Below are positions 26,708 through 35,619 of a stretch of 64,000 bases of DNA, piece after piece (the stretch's first letter is position 1; every line of letters begins with the position of its first letter). The DNA is taken from contig JANJTM010000059.1 of NCBI GenBank assembly GCA_024711125.1, positions 1 through 64,000 of the forward strand, read 5' to 3'. The notes beneath the pieces were generated by a model. The model saw only the letters and a list, made by a program, of their open reading frames with translations, was not told the DNA's origin and searched no databases. Origin of the DNA: Rhodothermales bacterium (GTDB taxonomy: Bacteria > Bacteroidota > Rhodothermia > Rhodothermales > UBA10348). The position numbers were made by a program, and so were the translations under genes.

Positions 26708-26732
26708 TTCCTTACCCGCATGCCGTCTTTGG

Positions 26733-27214
26733 TTAGGGCGTGTTCACGCTCCGGGTACTCGTTCTGCTACGACGCGCGTGATGCGATACGGTGAGCGGAA
26801 GAAGGACCTCGGCCGCATCACCCGCAAGATGCGCTCCGCCCGGCTCAGGCAGCCCGAGGCCGAGGGATTCATCCACCGGCAAGCCTACCCGGTCATTCCG
26901 CCCTGGTGGGGCGCCATTTCCCGCTCTCGGCGCGACGAAGTGGAATTTCGCCTCCTATTCCACTTCCCGGACGAGGTCGCTCGCAATAGCACCACGAGAT
27001 GTTCGGCAGGCCCCGGGGCGGGCTGGGTGGTGTAGCAGGCGTGCGCCACGCAACGCCGGGGCCCGCCCTGGCCGGAAAGGGATCCGCGCGGATTCGAGCC
27101 CGCCCCCCGACAAACCTCGGGCGTTTGTCCTGGTTGACGATTCCGCTTCGATCTGGCCCCTGCTAGCAGGACGTGCCGGAGCGGGCGTCAACCAGGAGAG
27201 TGAACACGCCCTAA
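26733..27214. mobile_element. MITE-like element or IS remnant with 23-bp terminal inverted repeats
   Basis: 482 bp bounded by inverted repeats that match at 21 of 23 positions (26733-26755 and 27192-27214); the outer 15 bases, TTAGGGCGTGTTCAC, are identical. If the outer TA is counted as target duplication this suits TA-targeting transposons, but other placements are possible. A secondary inverted repeat near the right end has arms CCTGGTTGACG/CGTCAACCAGG. No intact transposase or credible gene fragment is visible inside on either strand. It sits between the small RNA candidate and a LytTR regulator gene and occupies the likely upstream region of the small RNA. Only one copy was found in the window. 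Confidence 0.6.
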
Positions 27215-27231
27215 TCCCGTGGCGTCGGATC

Positions 27232-28074
27232 TCAGATGCGGAGCCGGTCCTTGATCGCCTTCGAGCGCTCCCTGGAGGCGATCACCTCGTGGCCGCCGGT
27301 CAGTACGAGCTTGTATCGTCCCGAGAACCACGGGATGATCTCGCGGATGTGGTCGAAGTGCACGATCGCCGATCGATGCACCCGCATGAAGACCTCCGGA
27401 TCGAGCAGGGCTGCCAGTTGGTCCAGCGTATACGCCACGATGTGCGCCTTCACCTTGGGTTTCGTCCCGGGCACCGGCTCCTCGATCACGTGGAGGCGCG
27501 TGATGCCGTCGGCGATCTCGGCCGATACCACCGATTCCACCGGCGCCACGAGGATCCGGTCGCGGTACGGTATGGAGAGCTGCCGGATCGGACCGTCACG
27601 GATCTCCGGGGGCCCGGTCGGCTCGGCGCGGGGCGTGGACGACGTCTGCGTTTCGACCCAGTCGAGCAGCCGCGCTATCCTGTCGTCCTCCGCCGGGCCC
27701 CGGGCTCCGGACGCGCGTTCCGCCCGCCCGAGGGCGTCGTCGAGCCTATCGCGGGACACCGGCTTCAGCAGGTAGTCGATCGCGTTCGCCTCGAAGGCGC
27801 GTACGGCATATTCATCGAATGCCGTCGTGAATATCACGAACGGCCGGCACGAGGGGTCCAGGCGCTCGAGCACCTCGAATCCGTCGAGGCCGGGCATGCG
27901 GATGTCCAGCAGGATGACATCGGCCTCGCCCCGGTTGATCCGGCGCACGGCCTCGGGTCCGTCCGCGGCTTCTCCGGCCACGGCTACCCGTCCGGATGCC
28001 ACCCACGGTTCCAGCAGCTTTCGCAGGCGCGTGCGTGCGGGCGTTTCGTCGTCGGCGATGAATACGCGCATCAT
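27232..28074 (-). CDS. LytTR-family response regulator
   Basis: 280 residues. The receiver domain (2-120) has acidic pocket DDE (8-10), phospho-acceptor Asp57 (VILLDIRMPGLDG) and the Lys of LLKPVSRD. The linker is Pro/Glu-rich. The LytTR DNA-binding domain (about 175-280) is recognisable by PYRDRILVAPVESVVSAEI, FMRVHRSAIVHFDHI and the C-terminal GRYKLVLTGGHEVIASRER. It is the transcriptional output of the neighbouring membrane kinase; the start ATG overlaps the kinase stop (ATGA). Regulon unknown. LytTR regulators usually bind paired 9-bp direct repeats. Confidence 0.95.
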   Translation of the reverse strand: MMRVFIADDETPARTRLRKLLEPWVASGRVAVAGEAADGPEAVRRINRGEADVILLDIRMPGLDGFEVLERLDPSCRPFVIFTTAFDEYAVRAFEANAIDYLLKPVSRDRLDDALGRAERASGARGPAEDDRIARLLDWVETQTSSTPRAEPTGPPEIRDGPIRQLSIPYRDRILVAPVESVVSAEIADGITRLHVIEEPVPGTKPKVKAHIVAYTLDQLAALLDPEVFMRVHRSAIVHFDHIREIIPWFSGRYKLVLTGGHEVIASRERSKAIKDRLRI

Positions 28075-30581
28075 GGAGTTTGCGGGTCTGGTGAATCCGG
28101 AACCGGCAGGAAGAGCCGGGCGACCGTTCCCGATCCGGGCTCGCTCGACAGATCGAGCAGCCCGTCCCTGCCGTAGTGGGCGCGCAGGCGCTCGCTCACG
28201 TTTCGCAGGCCGATTCCGTGGAAGGAGGTGTCGCCGGACGAGTGCAGGGCGTCGATGCCGACACCGCTGTCCGCCACCTCGACCGACAGGCCGCCGGGAA
28301 CGCGGTGGGCCGTGACGCGGACCGAACCGCCGCCCACCTGCCGCTCGATGCCGTGCTTCACCGCGTTCTCGACGAGGGTCTGGATCACGAACGCCGGGAC
28401 CGGGACGCTGCCGCACCCCGGCTCGACCTCCACCGAGAGCGCGAGCGTTTCGCCGAACCGCGCCTTCTCGATGGCGAGGTAGTGCGACACGAGACCGATC
28501 TCGTCCTCCAGCGATACGAACGGCCGTTCTCCCACCTGGAGCGTGAAGCGGAAGATCGACGCAAGGTGCTCGACGACCGCTTCGGCCGCTTCCGGCCGTT
28601 CGTCGATCAGCGCCGCGATGGTATTCAGCGCATTGAAGAGGAAATGCGGATTGATCTGGGACCTCAGCGCCAGGAGTTGCGCCTCCGACGCCTCGCGGGC
28701 GAGCAGACGCTCCCTTTCGACCAGGACGAGGCGCTCGGCGGCCAGGGCGAGCTGCCCTGCGATCGAGCGCAGGAGGTCCAGGTCCTCGAGCGTATACACC
28801 CGGCGCGTCGATCGCTTGTGGCCCAGCACGAGCAGGCCCGCCGACTGCCGGTCGCGCCGGATCGGCACGGCCACCGCCGCGCGCCGCGCGAGAAGGAGCC
28901 GGCGGGCGTCCTCGGGGAGGAATCGTTCGTCGATCTCGGGATTTGCCGACCACGGCCGCGGATCGTCCTCGAACCACGGCCAGACGGCCCGGAGATCGTT
29001 CTCGGTGAAGTACGGAGGCTCGGGATGGAACGTATGCGATACCCAGCGGTCCTCCGATTCGACGGACTTGAGGAACAGTACGGCCGACCGTGTGCGCACG
29101 GCACGCGCCACCTTCTCGACCGCCTCGGCGCACAGCGTTTCGAGATCCAGCAGGTCCCGCATCCGCTCCTGGAAGCGGCTGAGGTCCTGGAGCGCGCGTT
29201 CGTGTTCCGAGCGGAAGAACGAACGGGAGACCCCGCGCAGGGAGCGCGCCAGCCGGTCCGCGACGAGAAGGAGCAGGACCACGTACAGGCCCGCGACGAC
29301 GTTCCGGGTCGCCGCGCGGCCACCGAAGAACGGCTCGAGGAGCGACATTCCGGCGACGAAGGCGAAGAAGATCAGGCCGAGAACGACGAGGTAGATCAAC
29401 GCCCGGGTGATCATGTCCTCCAGTTTTCCGTGGCGCAGGGTTCCGTACGAGTACAGCGTGACGGGTACCACGGCGAGCAACTGGGCCGAGACGAGCAGCC
29501 AGCCCGCCCCCTGGTTCGAAAACCCCTCGGCGACCGGCAGAACGCCGATCACCGCGAGGGCCATGACGAAGGCCACGGTCGCGATGGCAAGGCTGCCCCA
29601 CGGTCCCCAACCGCCGAACAGCCGGTCCGCATCGTCGGACCGTACCCGGTGGGCGATCTGGACGACGAGTGCGGCCGCGCCGATGGTGCAGGACGCGTAG
29701 AACAGGATCGGGACGACGAGGCTTTCGAGCGTCAGCGGTTCGGGCAGTCCGGTGGTCGCCGAAGCCGTCACCGCGACCGCGAGGACAAGGGCGGGCACGA
29801 AGAGGACGGCGCGCACGATGTCGCGCGGCCGGTACCGGTGTGGCCGCGTGTCCAGGAGTACGCCGTGCAGGAGCAGGACCGGGAACAGGATCCATCCGGC
29901 CAGCCCGACCACGGCCAGCGCAGTCTGCACGATGTCGAGTGCCGAGTCGGGATCGGGGGGGCCGAACAGCGTAACCAGCACCATCCGGGCCAGGTTGGCG
30001 ACCATCCAGGTCGCCGACAGCAGGATGAGAAGGAACTCGTCCCGTGAGCGGCGGTGGAGCCGCGCGAGCGGCGCCGCGACCGCGAGCCCCACGAGATGCA
30101 GGAAGGCGCCCACGCCGAAGGACCACAACGCGAAGTACCACAACGTCTTCGACCTGGGAAAGAGAAACGTCGGATACCGCGCGAGCCGCACGGAGGCCTC
30201 GATATGCGTGCCGTCCCGCTGCACGACGTACGAGCGCGTTCGGCCCGGCGGCGTGCCGCGGATGGCCGAGCGCAGATCTTCGACGTCAAATACCTGCGCG
30301 TATTCGAGCAGGTAGAACCGGTCTCCGCGGCGCAGGCCCGCCAGGTCCCCGGGGCCCAGCGGGAAGACCCACGAGGCCTCGATGTGGCCGTCCCGTTCGG
30401 TCCACCATACCCAGTCGAACCCTTCGGCCGTCGGGCCGGAACCCGCGCCCTCCGCCGGCCGAAGGTCGGCGGTGTACCGCGTCCACGTACGCAGGTCCAT
30501 ACCGAGACGCACGACGGGCCCCAGCGCCAACAGGGTCGCGGCGACGGCGACGATCGAGGCGACACGTTCGAGTCTCGTCAT
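28071..30581 (-). CDS. LytS-type membrane histidine kinase with PDZ-like and GAF domains
   Basis: 836 residues. One membrane helix (about 5-27) precedes an extracytoplasmic PDZ-like domain (about 65-140; GPGDLAGLRRGDRFYLLEYA). A cluster of about eight membrane helices follows (about 150-440), then a GAF-like domain (about 470-620), His_kinase with His646 (QINPHFLFN), and HATPase_c with N box Asn739 (ENAVKHG) and ADSGVGID. This is the LytS/YehU-like kinase architecture that phosphorylates LytTR regulators. A PDZ domain before the helices is less usual and may sense a C-terminal peptide or misfolded protein. The start is set by the signal-anchor helix and a -7 element about 48 bp upstream. It is divergent from tatD. 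Confidence 0.92.
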   Translation of the reverse strand: MTRLERVASIVAVAATLLALGPVVRLGMDLRTWTRYTADLRPAEGAGSGPTAEGFDWVWWTERDGHIEASWVFPLGPGDLAGLRRGDRFYLLEYAQVFDVEDLRSAIRGTPPGRTRSYVVQRDGTHIEASVRLARYPTFLFPRSKTLWYFALWSFGVGAFLHLVGLAVAAPLARLHRRSRDEFLLILLSATWMVANLARMVLVTLFGPPDPDSALDIVQTALAVVGLAGWILFPVLLLHGVLLDTRPHRYRPRDIVRAVLFVPALVLAVAVTASATTGLPEPLTLESLVVPILFYASCTIGAAALVVQIAHRVRSDDADRLFGGWGPWGSLAIATVAFVMALAVIGVLPVAEGFSNQGAGWLLVSAQLLAVVPVTLYSYGTLRHGKLEDMITRALIYLVVLGLIFFAFVAGMSLLEPFFGGRAATRNVVAGLYVVLLLLVADRLARSLRGVSRSFFRSEHERALQDLSRFQERMRDLLDLETLCAEAVEKVARAVRTRSAVLFLKSVESEDRWVSHTFHPEPPYFTENDLRAVWPWFEDDPRPWSANPEIDERFLPEDARRLLLARRAAVAVPIRRDRQSAGLLVLGHKRSTRRVYTLEDLDLLRSIAGQLALAAERLVLVERERLLAREASEAQLLALRSQINPHFLFNALNTIAALIDERPEAAEAVVEHLASIFRFTLQVGERPFVSLEDEIGLVSHYLAIEKARFGETLALSVEVEPGCGSVPVPAFVIQTLVENAVKHGIERQVGGGSVRVTAHRVPGGLSVEVADSGVGIDALHSSGDTSFHGIGLRNVSERLRAHYGRDGLLDLSSEPGSGTVARLFLPVPDSPDPQTP

Positions 30582-30628
30582 GTCGGGCGCGGAACGGGCG
30601 GGGTCGTGGGCCGTTGTGCGATGCGGCT

Positions 30629-30636
30629 CCAAGGTA
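30629..30636 (-). promoter_or_regulatory. Putative -7 promoter element for the kinase/LytTR operon
   Basis: Minus-strand TACCTTGG, one base off TAnnTTTG, about 48 bp before the kinase start. Confidence 0.35.
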
Positions 30637-30721
30637 CCCCACGAGGGGCTGAAACGACCCTGTGCGCACTCGAACGGTCGGCCCGGCGTCCCCAGTCGTA
30701 TCCGTTCGTCCCGCAACCGCC

Positions 30722-31513
30722 ATGCGACTCGTCGATACCCACGTCCACATCTACCTGGACGCGTTCGCCGCGGACCGCGATGCGGTTCTCGACCGGGCGC
30801 GGAACGCCGGCGTGCGTGCCTTCCTGCTTCCGGCCATCGACGTCGCCTCGGTCCACGCCGCGCTCGACCTTGCGGCGCGAAACGACGACATCTGGGTAAT
30901 GGCCGCGCTGCATCCATCCGAAACGAAGACCGCGGGCGAAGCCGAATTCAGGGAGATCGAGGAGCTGTCGCGGGAGGACCGGATCGTCGCCGTAGGCGAA
31001 ACCGGGCTGGACCACTACTGGGACCGTACCTTCGACGAGCGGCAGGAGGACATGCTGCGGCGACACATCGGGCTGGCGGCCGAGCGCGATCTCCCGCTCG
31101 TCTTTCATACGCGCGATTCGCTCGACGACGTAGTGCGTGTCGTGCACGAGGAGCGGGACCGGATCGACCGTCCGGACCGGATCCGGGGCGTTTTCCATTG
31201 TTTCGGAGGCAGCGCGCGGCAGGCCGAATCGGTACTCGCGCTCGGATTCCACCTCGGGATCGGCGGCAGCCTCACCTTCCGGAACGGCGGGGTTCCGGCC
31301 GGCATCGCCGGGGTGCCGCTGGACCGCGTCGTGCTCGAGACGGACGCACCCTTTCTTGCCCCCGTCCCGTTCCGCGGCAAGCGCAACGAACCGGCCCACG
31401 TGGCCATCGTGGCTCGGTTCCTCGCCGAGCTTCGCGGCATCGACGCGGATTCCGTGGCAGACGCGACGACGAGGTCGGCCGAAGCCGTCTTCGGCGTGCG
31501 GTTTCCCCCGTGA
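30722..31513 (+). CDS. tatD: TatD-family metal-dependent deoxyribonuclease
   Basis: 263-residue TIM-barrel hydrolase. Metal ligands are DTHVHIYLD (HxH near the start), a glutamate in AVGETGLDHYW, His in PLVFHTRDS, His in VFHCFGGS, and Asp in VLETDAPFL. The family members are 3'-5' DNases/RNases that act on DNA damage or RNA turnover; they are cytoplasmic despite the name. The start MRLVDTH matches the family N-terminus; an in-frame ATG 60 bp upstream would add unrelated residues. It lies head-to-head with the kinase operon and tail-to-tail with the DUF4954 gene. Confidence 0.93.
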   Translation: MRLVDTHVHIYLDAFAADRDAVLDRARNAGVRAFLLPAIDVASVHAALDLAARNDDIWVMAALHPSETKTAGEAEFREIEELSREDRIVAVGETGLDHYWDRTFDERQEDMLRRHIGLAAERDLPLVFHTRDSLDDVVRVVHEERDRIDRPDRIRGVFHCFGGSARQAESVLALGFHLGIGGSLTFRNGGVPAGIAGVPLDRVVLETDAPFLAPVPFRGKRNEPAHVAIVARFLAELRGIDADSVADATTRSAEAVFGVRFPP

Positions 31514-31532
31514 CCGTCGCGCGGTACGCCGC

Positions 31533-33377
31533 TCAGCGCACACCCATGGATGCCAGCGCGGTGCGCACCCGCTCCCCGGTTCGCCGGGATTCGTCGTGCG
31601 CGCGAAGGACCACGGGATCCTCCGACGCGGGGGGGTGCACCGACGCGTAGTCCTCGATGACGCGCGGGCCTCGCCGATCGTCGCGCGCCTTGCAGGCTTC
31701 GACCGCGTCGGCCCAACGCCGTGTCTCGGCCGCGTGCAGCCTCAGGACGGCAACGGGATCCGAACCGACATCGGGTCCCAGGAACCCGCTCAGCGATCCG
31801 GAATCCCCGGTTCGCGGTACGCTCCCGAGAATCGATTCCGCGGCCTCGGCCAGGGCCAGGCGGCGCAGGGTCGATCGGTATGCCGCGATCCCGTCGAGTC
31901 GCGCCGCCTCGGTGAGCACGTTCTTTCCGATGCCCGCGAGGTCGCGCTCCGTGTAGTGCGACTTGCCGCCGAGCGCCTCGAGAGCCCCGAGAGCCCCGAC
32001 CACGGAGTCCACCACGACCGGGCGGAAAACGCGGACATCCACGCGCGAGCGCTCGGCCCGATGCCGCTCCGCGAACTTGAGTTCGTTACGCAGCAACGCG
32101 TACGGGTTTTCGGACAGTACCCACCCCGGGAAGATGTCGTTCAGTGCGGGCGGGCAGTCGGCGTACGCCCGCGCCGGGGCAGCGACGAGCGAGAACGGAA
32201 GCGTGATGCGCTGCGGCAGCGTATCGGTGCCGCTCGCGAGCAGCAGGTACGGTGCGCGCGACCAGTCCGAAGGATACTTGACGTTCACCCCGAGACCGAA
32301 GAACGCACCCTCTCCGGGACGGATTTCCTGGTCGGGAGCCTTGCCCGTGTGGTTGGATCCCACGTTCGCCCCGTAGCCCACGTTGCCGCGTCCCTCGGGC
32401 CAGTAGGCCGAGACGAGCAGGGCCTGGTGGTGGAACCCGACGAGCGGCCCGACGAGCGATTTCGATACCTCACCCTCGGCCACGACGCAGTCGGGGCCGA
32501 TGACGCTGCCCTGCACGATCCCGTGCCGTTCCACCACCGAACCCTCGAAAATCATCGAGTCGGCCACGAAGGCGCCGTCGGCGACGCGAACGCCCCATTG
32601 GAGCACGGCGTCCCGCACGATCGCCCCGTCGCGCACTTCGGTCGGACGATGTCCCGTGGAAAACACCGTTGATCGTTCGATCGCCGCCGCGCCGCGGACG
32701 ACGGCACCCGGCCCGATCCAGGCGGATTCCAGCCTTCCGCACCCCCCGACACGCGCCGAATCCCCGATCCACGCCCAGTCGGAACGCCATGCGGCGGCGG
32801 CCCGGGCGCCTTCGGCTTCTCGTGGCGCCGGATCGGACGCCTGGACACACGCGTCCTCGAACGTCATCAGCGCGTGGATCGCCACCGGCCTTCCGCCGGG
32901 GTTGCAGACGAGCCGGAGCACCCGTCCGTTGGCGAAAGAACCGCCGGGCTCGTGGGTCAGCTCGTCCGTGGTCGTCACGACGGCGCCGGCGGCCAGCGCC
33001 ACCCGGTGCATCAGGCCGACACGGTCCACGAGGACCCCGTCCGAGAGCGCGCAGTCCGACACGGTGGCGTCATCGAGGCCGGAACGGACCACCAGGCCCG
33101 CGGCGCGTTCGACGTCATGCCCGGTGGAGCCTATCGCGACGCGGCCCCGGAATCGTACCGACCGGACGTCGGCGGCGTGAAAACCGGGCGCCACGCGGAC
33201 GAGGGACCAGTCGTCGGCGCGGCATCCCGCCCGCTCGAGCTCGTCGATCTCGTCCGGGGCAAGGGCGCGAAGACCGCGCGGGAAAAGCCGCGCGTCGTCG
33301 TACGGCGTCCGGTCCGCGTAGACCGGCAGATCGGACGATCCGCAGGCATCCGTCACCGGGTCATGCGCCGACTGCAT
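31533..33377 (-). CDS. DUF4954 family protein with left-handed beta-helix
   Basis: 614 residues. The middle (about 200-330) shows hexapeptide-type repeats of a left-handed beta-helix (AWIGDSARVGGCGRLESAWIG..., GAIVRDAVLQWGVRVADGAFVADSMIFEGSVVE), followed by conserved blocks VGPLVGFHHQALLVSAYWPEGRGNVGYGANVGSNHTG and FGLGVNVKYPSDWSRAPY that are typical of DUF4954 proteins of Bacteroidota. The fold suggests nucleotide-sugar pyrophosphorylase or acyltransferase-like activity, but no reaction is established. No signal peptide, so probably cytoplasmic. It is the last gene of the Gfo-ApbE-Gfo-DUF4954 operon, 12 bp after the Gfo gene, which suggests a carbohydrate-related role. Confidence 0.85.
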   Translation of the reverse strand: MQSAHDPVTDACGSSDLPVYADRTPYDDARLFPRGLRALAPDEIDELERAGCRADDWSLVRVAPGFHAADVRSVRFRGRVAIGSTGHDVERAAGLVVRSGLDDATVSDCALSDGVLVDRVGLMHRVALAAGAVVTTTDELTHEPGGSFANGRVLRLVCNPGGRPVAIHALMTFEDACVQASDPAPREAEGARAAAAWRSDWAWIGDSARVGGCGRLESAWIGPGAVVRGAAAIERSTVFSTGHRPTEVRDGAIVRDAVLQWGVRVADGAFVADSMIFEGSVVERHGIVQGSVIGPDCVVAEGEVSKSLVGPLVGFHHQALLVSAYWPEGRGNVGYGANVGSNHTGKAPDQEIRPGEGAFFGLGVNVKYPSDWSRAPYLLLASGTDTLPQRITLPFSLVAAPARAYADCPPALNDIFPGWVLSENPYALLRNELKFAERHRAERSRVDVRVFRPVVVDSVVGALGALEALGGKSHYTERDLAGIGKNVLTEAARLDGIAAYRSTLRRLALAEAAESILGSVPRTGDSGSLSGFLGPDVGSDPVAVLRLHAAETRRWADAVEACKARDDRRGPRVIEDYASVHPPASEDPVVLRAHDESRRTGERVRTALASMGVR

Positions 33378-33389
33378 GGCGATCCGTCA

Positions 33390-34628
33390 TCACGGCAGGT
33401 ATTCCGACGGCTCGATCGTCACGCGGTTTCCCGTTCGGACTGCGTCGCGGGCGGCCACGGCCAGGACCGTGGTCGCGAATCCGAGATTCGCATCGGCCAC
33501 GGGCGGGAACGGACCAAAGAAGTAATTGTCGGCGAAGGCCTTGAGCGCGTGCCAGAGCGGGGATTTCTGGTTGGGGTCGTCGGCCGTCGGGTCGGTACCG
33601 ATCGCGTCGAGCTTGGTCGCGTTGGCGAGCAGCGCGATGCCGGTCTCCTTGTAGAACCGGTCCCGCCGCGCATAGACCTCCCATCCCAGCTGGGGGGCAT
33701 CCACCTCCTTGAACATCCAGGCCTTCTGCTCGCGCAGCATGATCGTGGCGTCGCTGCCGTAATACAGTTCGTAGGCCGAGTCGAACGAGCTGGCCAGGGT
33801 CGCGTCCCACATCAGTCGCTGCCCGCCCTCGTATTCGAACACCGTTTGCACCGTATCCGGTACCGTTCGTCCATCGTTCCAGAAGAGCCGGGACGAGAAC
33901 CCGTGTACCGCCGTCGGGAATCCCGCGAACACCCAGTTCGATCCGTCGATCTGCTGCAGTCCCAACTCGCCGACCATTCCGAGGCTGAGTTCCGGATCGA
34001 GCCGCCAGTCCATGGCCTTCTGCCGGGCAGGGTCGCTCGTCGGCCGACGCCACGAGTCCTTTGCATGCCACTGTGCCTTGCCGTAGAGCGGTTTCCCGAG
34101 TGCACCGGAACGGATGAACCCGAAGACCGACCGGTACTGGGGTTCGGTACGGAGGTGCAGCCCGACCTGGAATACCTGGTCCGGAGAGGATGCGGCCGCT
34201 TCGGCCATGGCCCGGGCGTCGTCGACCGTTGCAGCCATCGGGGCCTCGCAGTAGACGTGCTTTCCCGCCGCGAGGGCATCGATCGCCACGTGGCGATGCA
34301 GGTGCGTGGGGGTGGCTATGAATACGGCCTGGACCGCCGGATCGTCGAGGACCGCACGGTAGTCCGGAACGCGCTTCGTGTCCGGGTTGGACCGCTGGGC
34401 ACGGCGCAGCATGATGGGGTAATCGTCGCAGATCGCCTCGAGCGCCATCTCGGGGATGTCCTCGATGGCCGCCGCGATGTCGCGCCCCTGCGGGCCGAAG
34501 CCGATTACCGCGCACCGGAGCGGCTCTTCGGTACGGGCTTCGCGCAGCTCGGCGCCCGCTACGGACGGACCCACGATGGAGAGTAATGTGCCCATCGAGC
34601 CTTTCTTGAGGAATCTGCGCCGGTCCAT
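33390..34628 (-). CDS. Tat-exported Gfo/Idh/MocA-family oxidoreductase
   Basis: 412 residues. MDRRRFLKKGS is a twin-arginine signal. The Rossmann motif VIGFGPQGRDIA follows near 40-51, then TPTHLHRHVAIDALAAGKHVYCEAPMA, in which EAP stands where most relatives have EKP, so the usual catalytic-region lysine is replaced. The C-terminal domain includes SLGMVGELGLQQIDGSNWVF. The EAP change may mean altered chemistry or a non-dehydrogenase role. The start is fixed by the Tat motif. It lies 28 bp after the ApbE gene and 12 bp before DUF4954. The substrate is unknown, probably a sugar or polyol derivative. Confidence 0.88.
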   Translation of the reverse strand: MDRRRFLKKGSMGTLLSIVGPSVAGAELREARTEEPLRCAVIGFGPQGRDIAAAIEDIPEMALEAICDDYPIMLRRAQRSNPDTKRVPDYRAVLDDPAVQAVFIATPTHLHRHVAIDALAAGKHVYCEAPMAATVDDARAMAEAAASSPDQVFQVGLHLRTEPQYRSVFGFIRSGALGKPLYGKAQWHAKDSWRRPTSDPARQKAMDWRLDPELSLGMVGELGLQQIDGSNWVFAGFPTAVHGFSSRLFWNDGRTVPDTVQTVFEYEGGQRLMWDATLASSFDSAYELYYGSDATIMLREQKAWMFKEVDAPQLGWEVYARRDRFYKETGIALLANATKLDAIGTDPTADDPNQKSPLWHALKAFADNYFFGPFPPVADANLGFATTVLAVAARDAVRTGNRVTIEPSEYLP

Positions 34629-34656
34629 CGCGGGTCGGGTCTGTTGATGTCGGAAA

Positions 34657-35595
34657 CTAGGGTTTCCCGGGGTCGGGTAGGAGCCCCCGGCCCAGGATGT
34701 CTGCCGGGTGTGCCCGCACGACGACGAAATCGACGCCCGGGTTCCGGGGGTCCGGGTGGTCCAACGCACTCGGATCCACGAGCAACGCGGTCGCGAAGGC
34801 GTCTGATCCGGCGGCCGACGCACAGCGCACCGCGGCGAGCCGGGCGGCCCGCGTCGGCATGCCGCTACGCGGGTCGATCACGTGTCCGTGGAAACCCGTG
34901 TCGTCCTCGAACCCCTTGGATCGGGGTTCCGATACCGAAAGAGCCGCGCCGTCGAGGTCGACCGTGCACAGGAGCGTTCCCGGGGTGCGGGGGTCCGGAA
35001 CGCCGACACGCCACGGCGTTCCGTCGGGCGCCCTCCCGAAAGCGGCCACCGTGCTGGTTCCGCCGTGCATCAGGGCGTGGGGGACGCCGACCTCCCGCAG
35101 CACCGTGACCGCTTCGTCTATCGCGAAGCCCTTTCCGATGCCTCCCAGGTCGATCGCCATGCCCGCGCGTTCGAACGCCACTGCCCGGCTCGCGGCGTCG
35201 AGGCGGACATACCCGAAACCGCACCGGGACCGGGCCTCGGCCAGGACATCGGCTTCGGGACGGCGCATCGTTCCGCCGGCCATCCCCCACGCGCGCATCA
35301 GCGGCCCTACAGTAGGATCGAACGCGCCCCCGGTACGCGCCCAGCAATCCCGCGCGCTCTCGACCGCATCGTAGAGGGGGGCGGGGAGCCCATGCGCGAC
35401 ACCGGGCACGGAGCGGTTCAGCCGTCCCAGCGCTCCGGCAGGTCGGTAGAAGCTCAGGATGTCCTCCAGGCGCTCGATTTCTCGCAGGGCCTCCTCACCC
35501 GCGGCACGCAGGCGCACCGGGTCGTCCCCGTGCAGCACGAGTTCGAAACGGGTCGCCATGGCGTCGAGGGCCAGGCGCACCACGGGTTCGGTCAT
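34657..35595 (-). CDS. apbE: ApbE-family FAD:protein FMN transferase lacking a signal peptide
   Basis: 312 residues from the ATG at 35595; a TTG at 35616 would add seven. ApbE motifs are present: DAMATRFELVLHG, GAFDPTVGPLMRAWGM, AIDLGGIGKGFAIDEAV, HVIDPRSGMPTRAARLAAV and GSDAFATALLV. Unlike the copy near 7 kb it has no N-terminal hydrophobic segment or Tat motif, so it appears cytoplasmic, or acts before Tat export of a pre-folded partner. The family transfers FMN to Ser/Thr of target proteins. It sits between two Tat-exported Gfo-family genes (24 and 28 bp gaps), which makes these the first candidates for partners, although no classic flavinylation motif was seen in them. Confidence 0.9.
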   Translation of the reverse strand: MTEPVVRLALDAMATRFELVLHGDDPVRLRAAGEEALREIERLEDILSFYRPAGALGRLNRSVPGVAHGLPAPLYDAVESARDCWARTGGAFDPTVGPLMRAWGMAGGTMRRPEADVLAEARSRCGFGYVRLDAASRAVAFERAGMAIDLGGIGKGFAIDEAVTVLREVGVPHALMHGGTSTVAAFGRAPDGTPWRVGVPDPRTPGTLLCTVDLDGAALSVSEPRSKGFEDDTGFHGHVIDPRSGMPTRAARLAAVRCASAAGSDAFATALLVDPSALDHPDPRNPGVDFVVVRAHPADILGRGLLPDPGKP

Positions 35596-35619
35596 CGCGG
35601 CCCGGACGGCGGCCAACCG

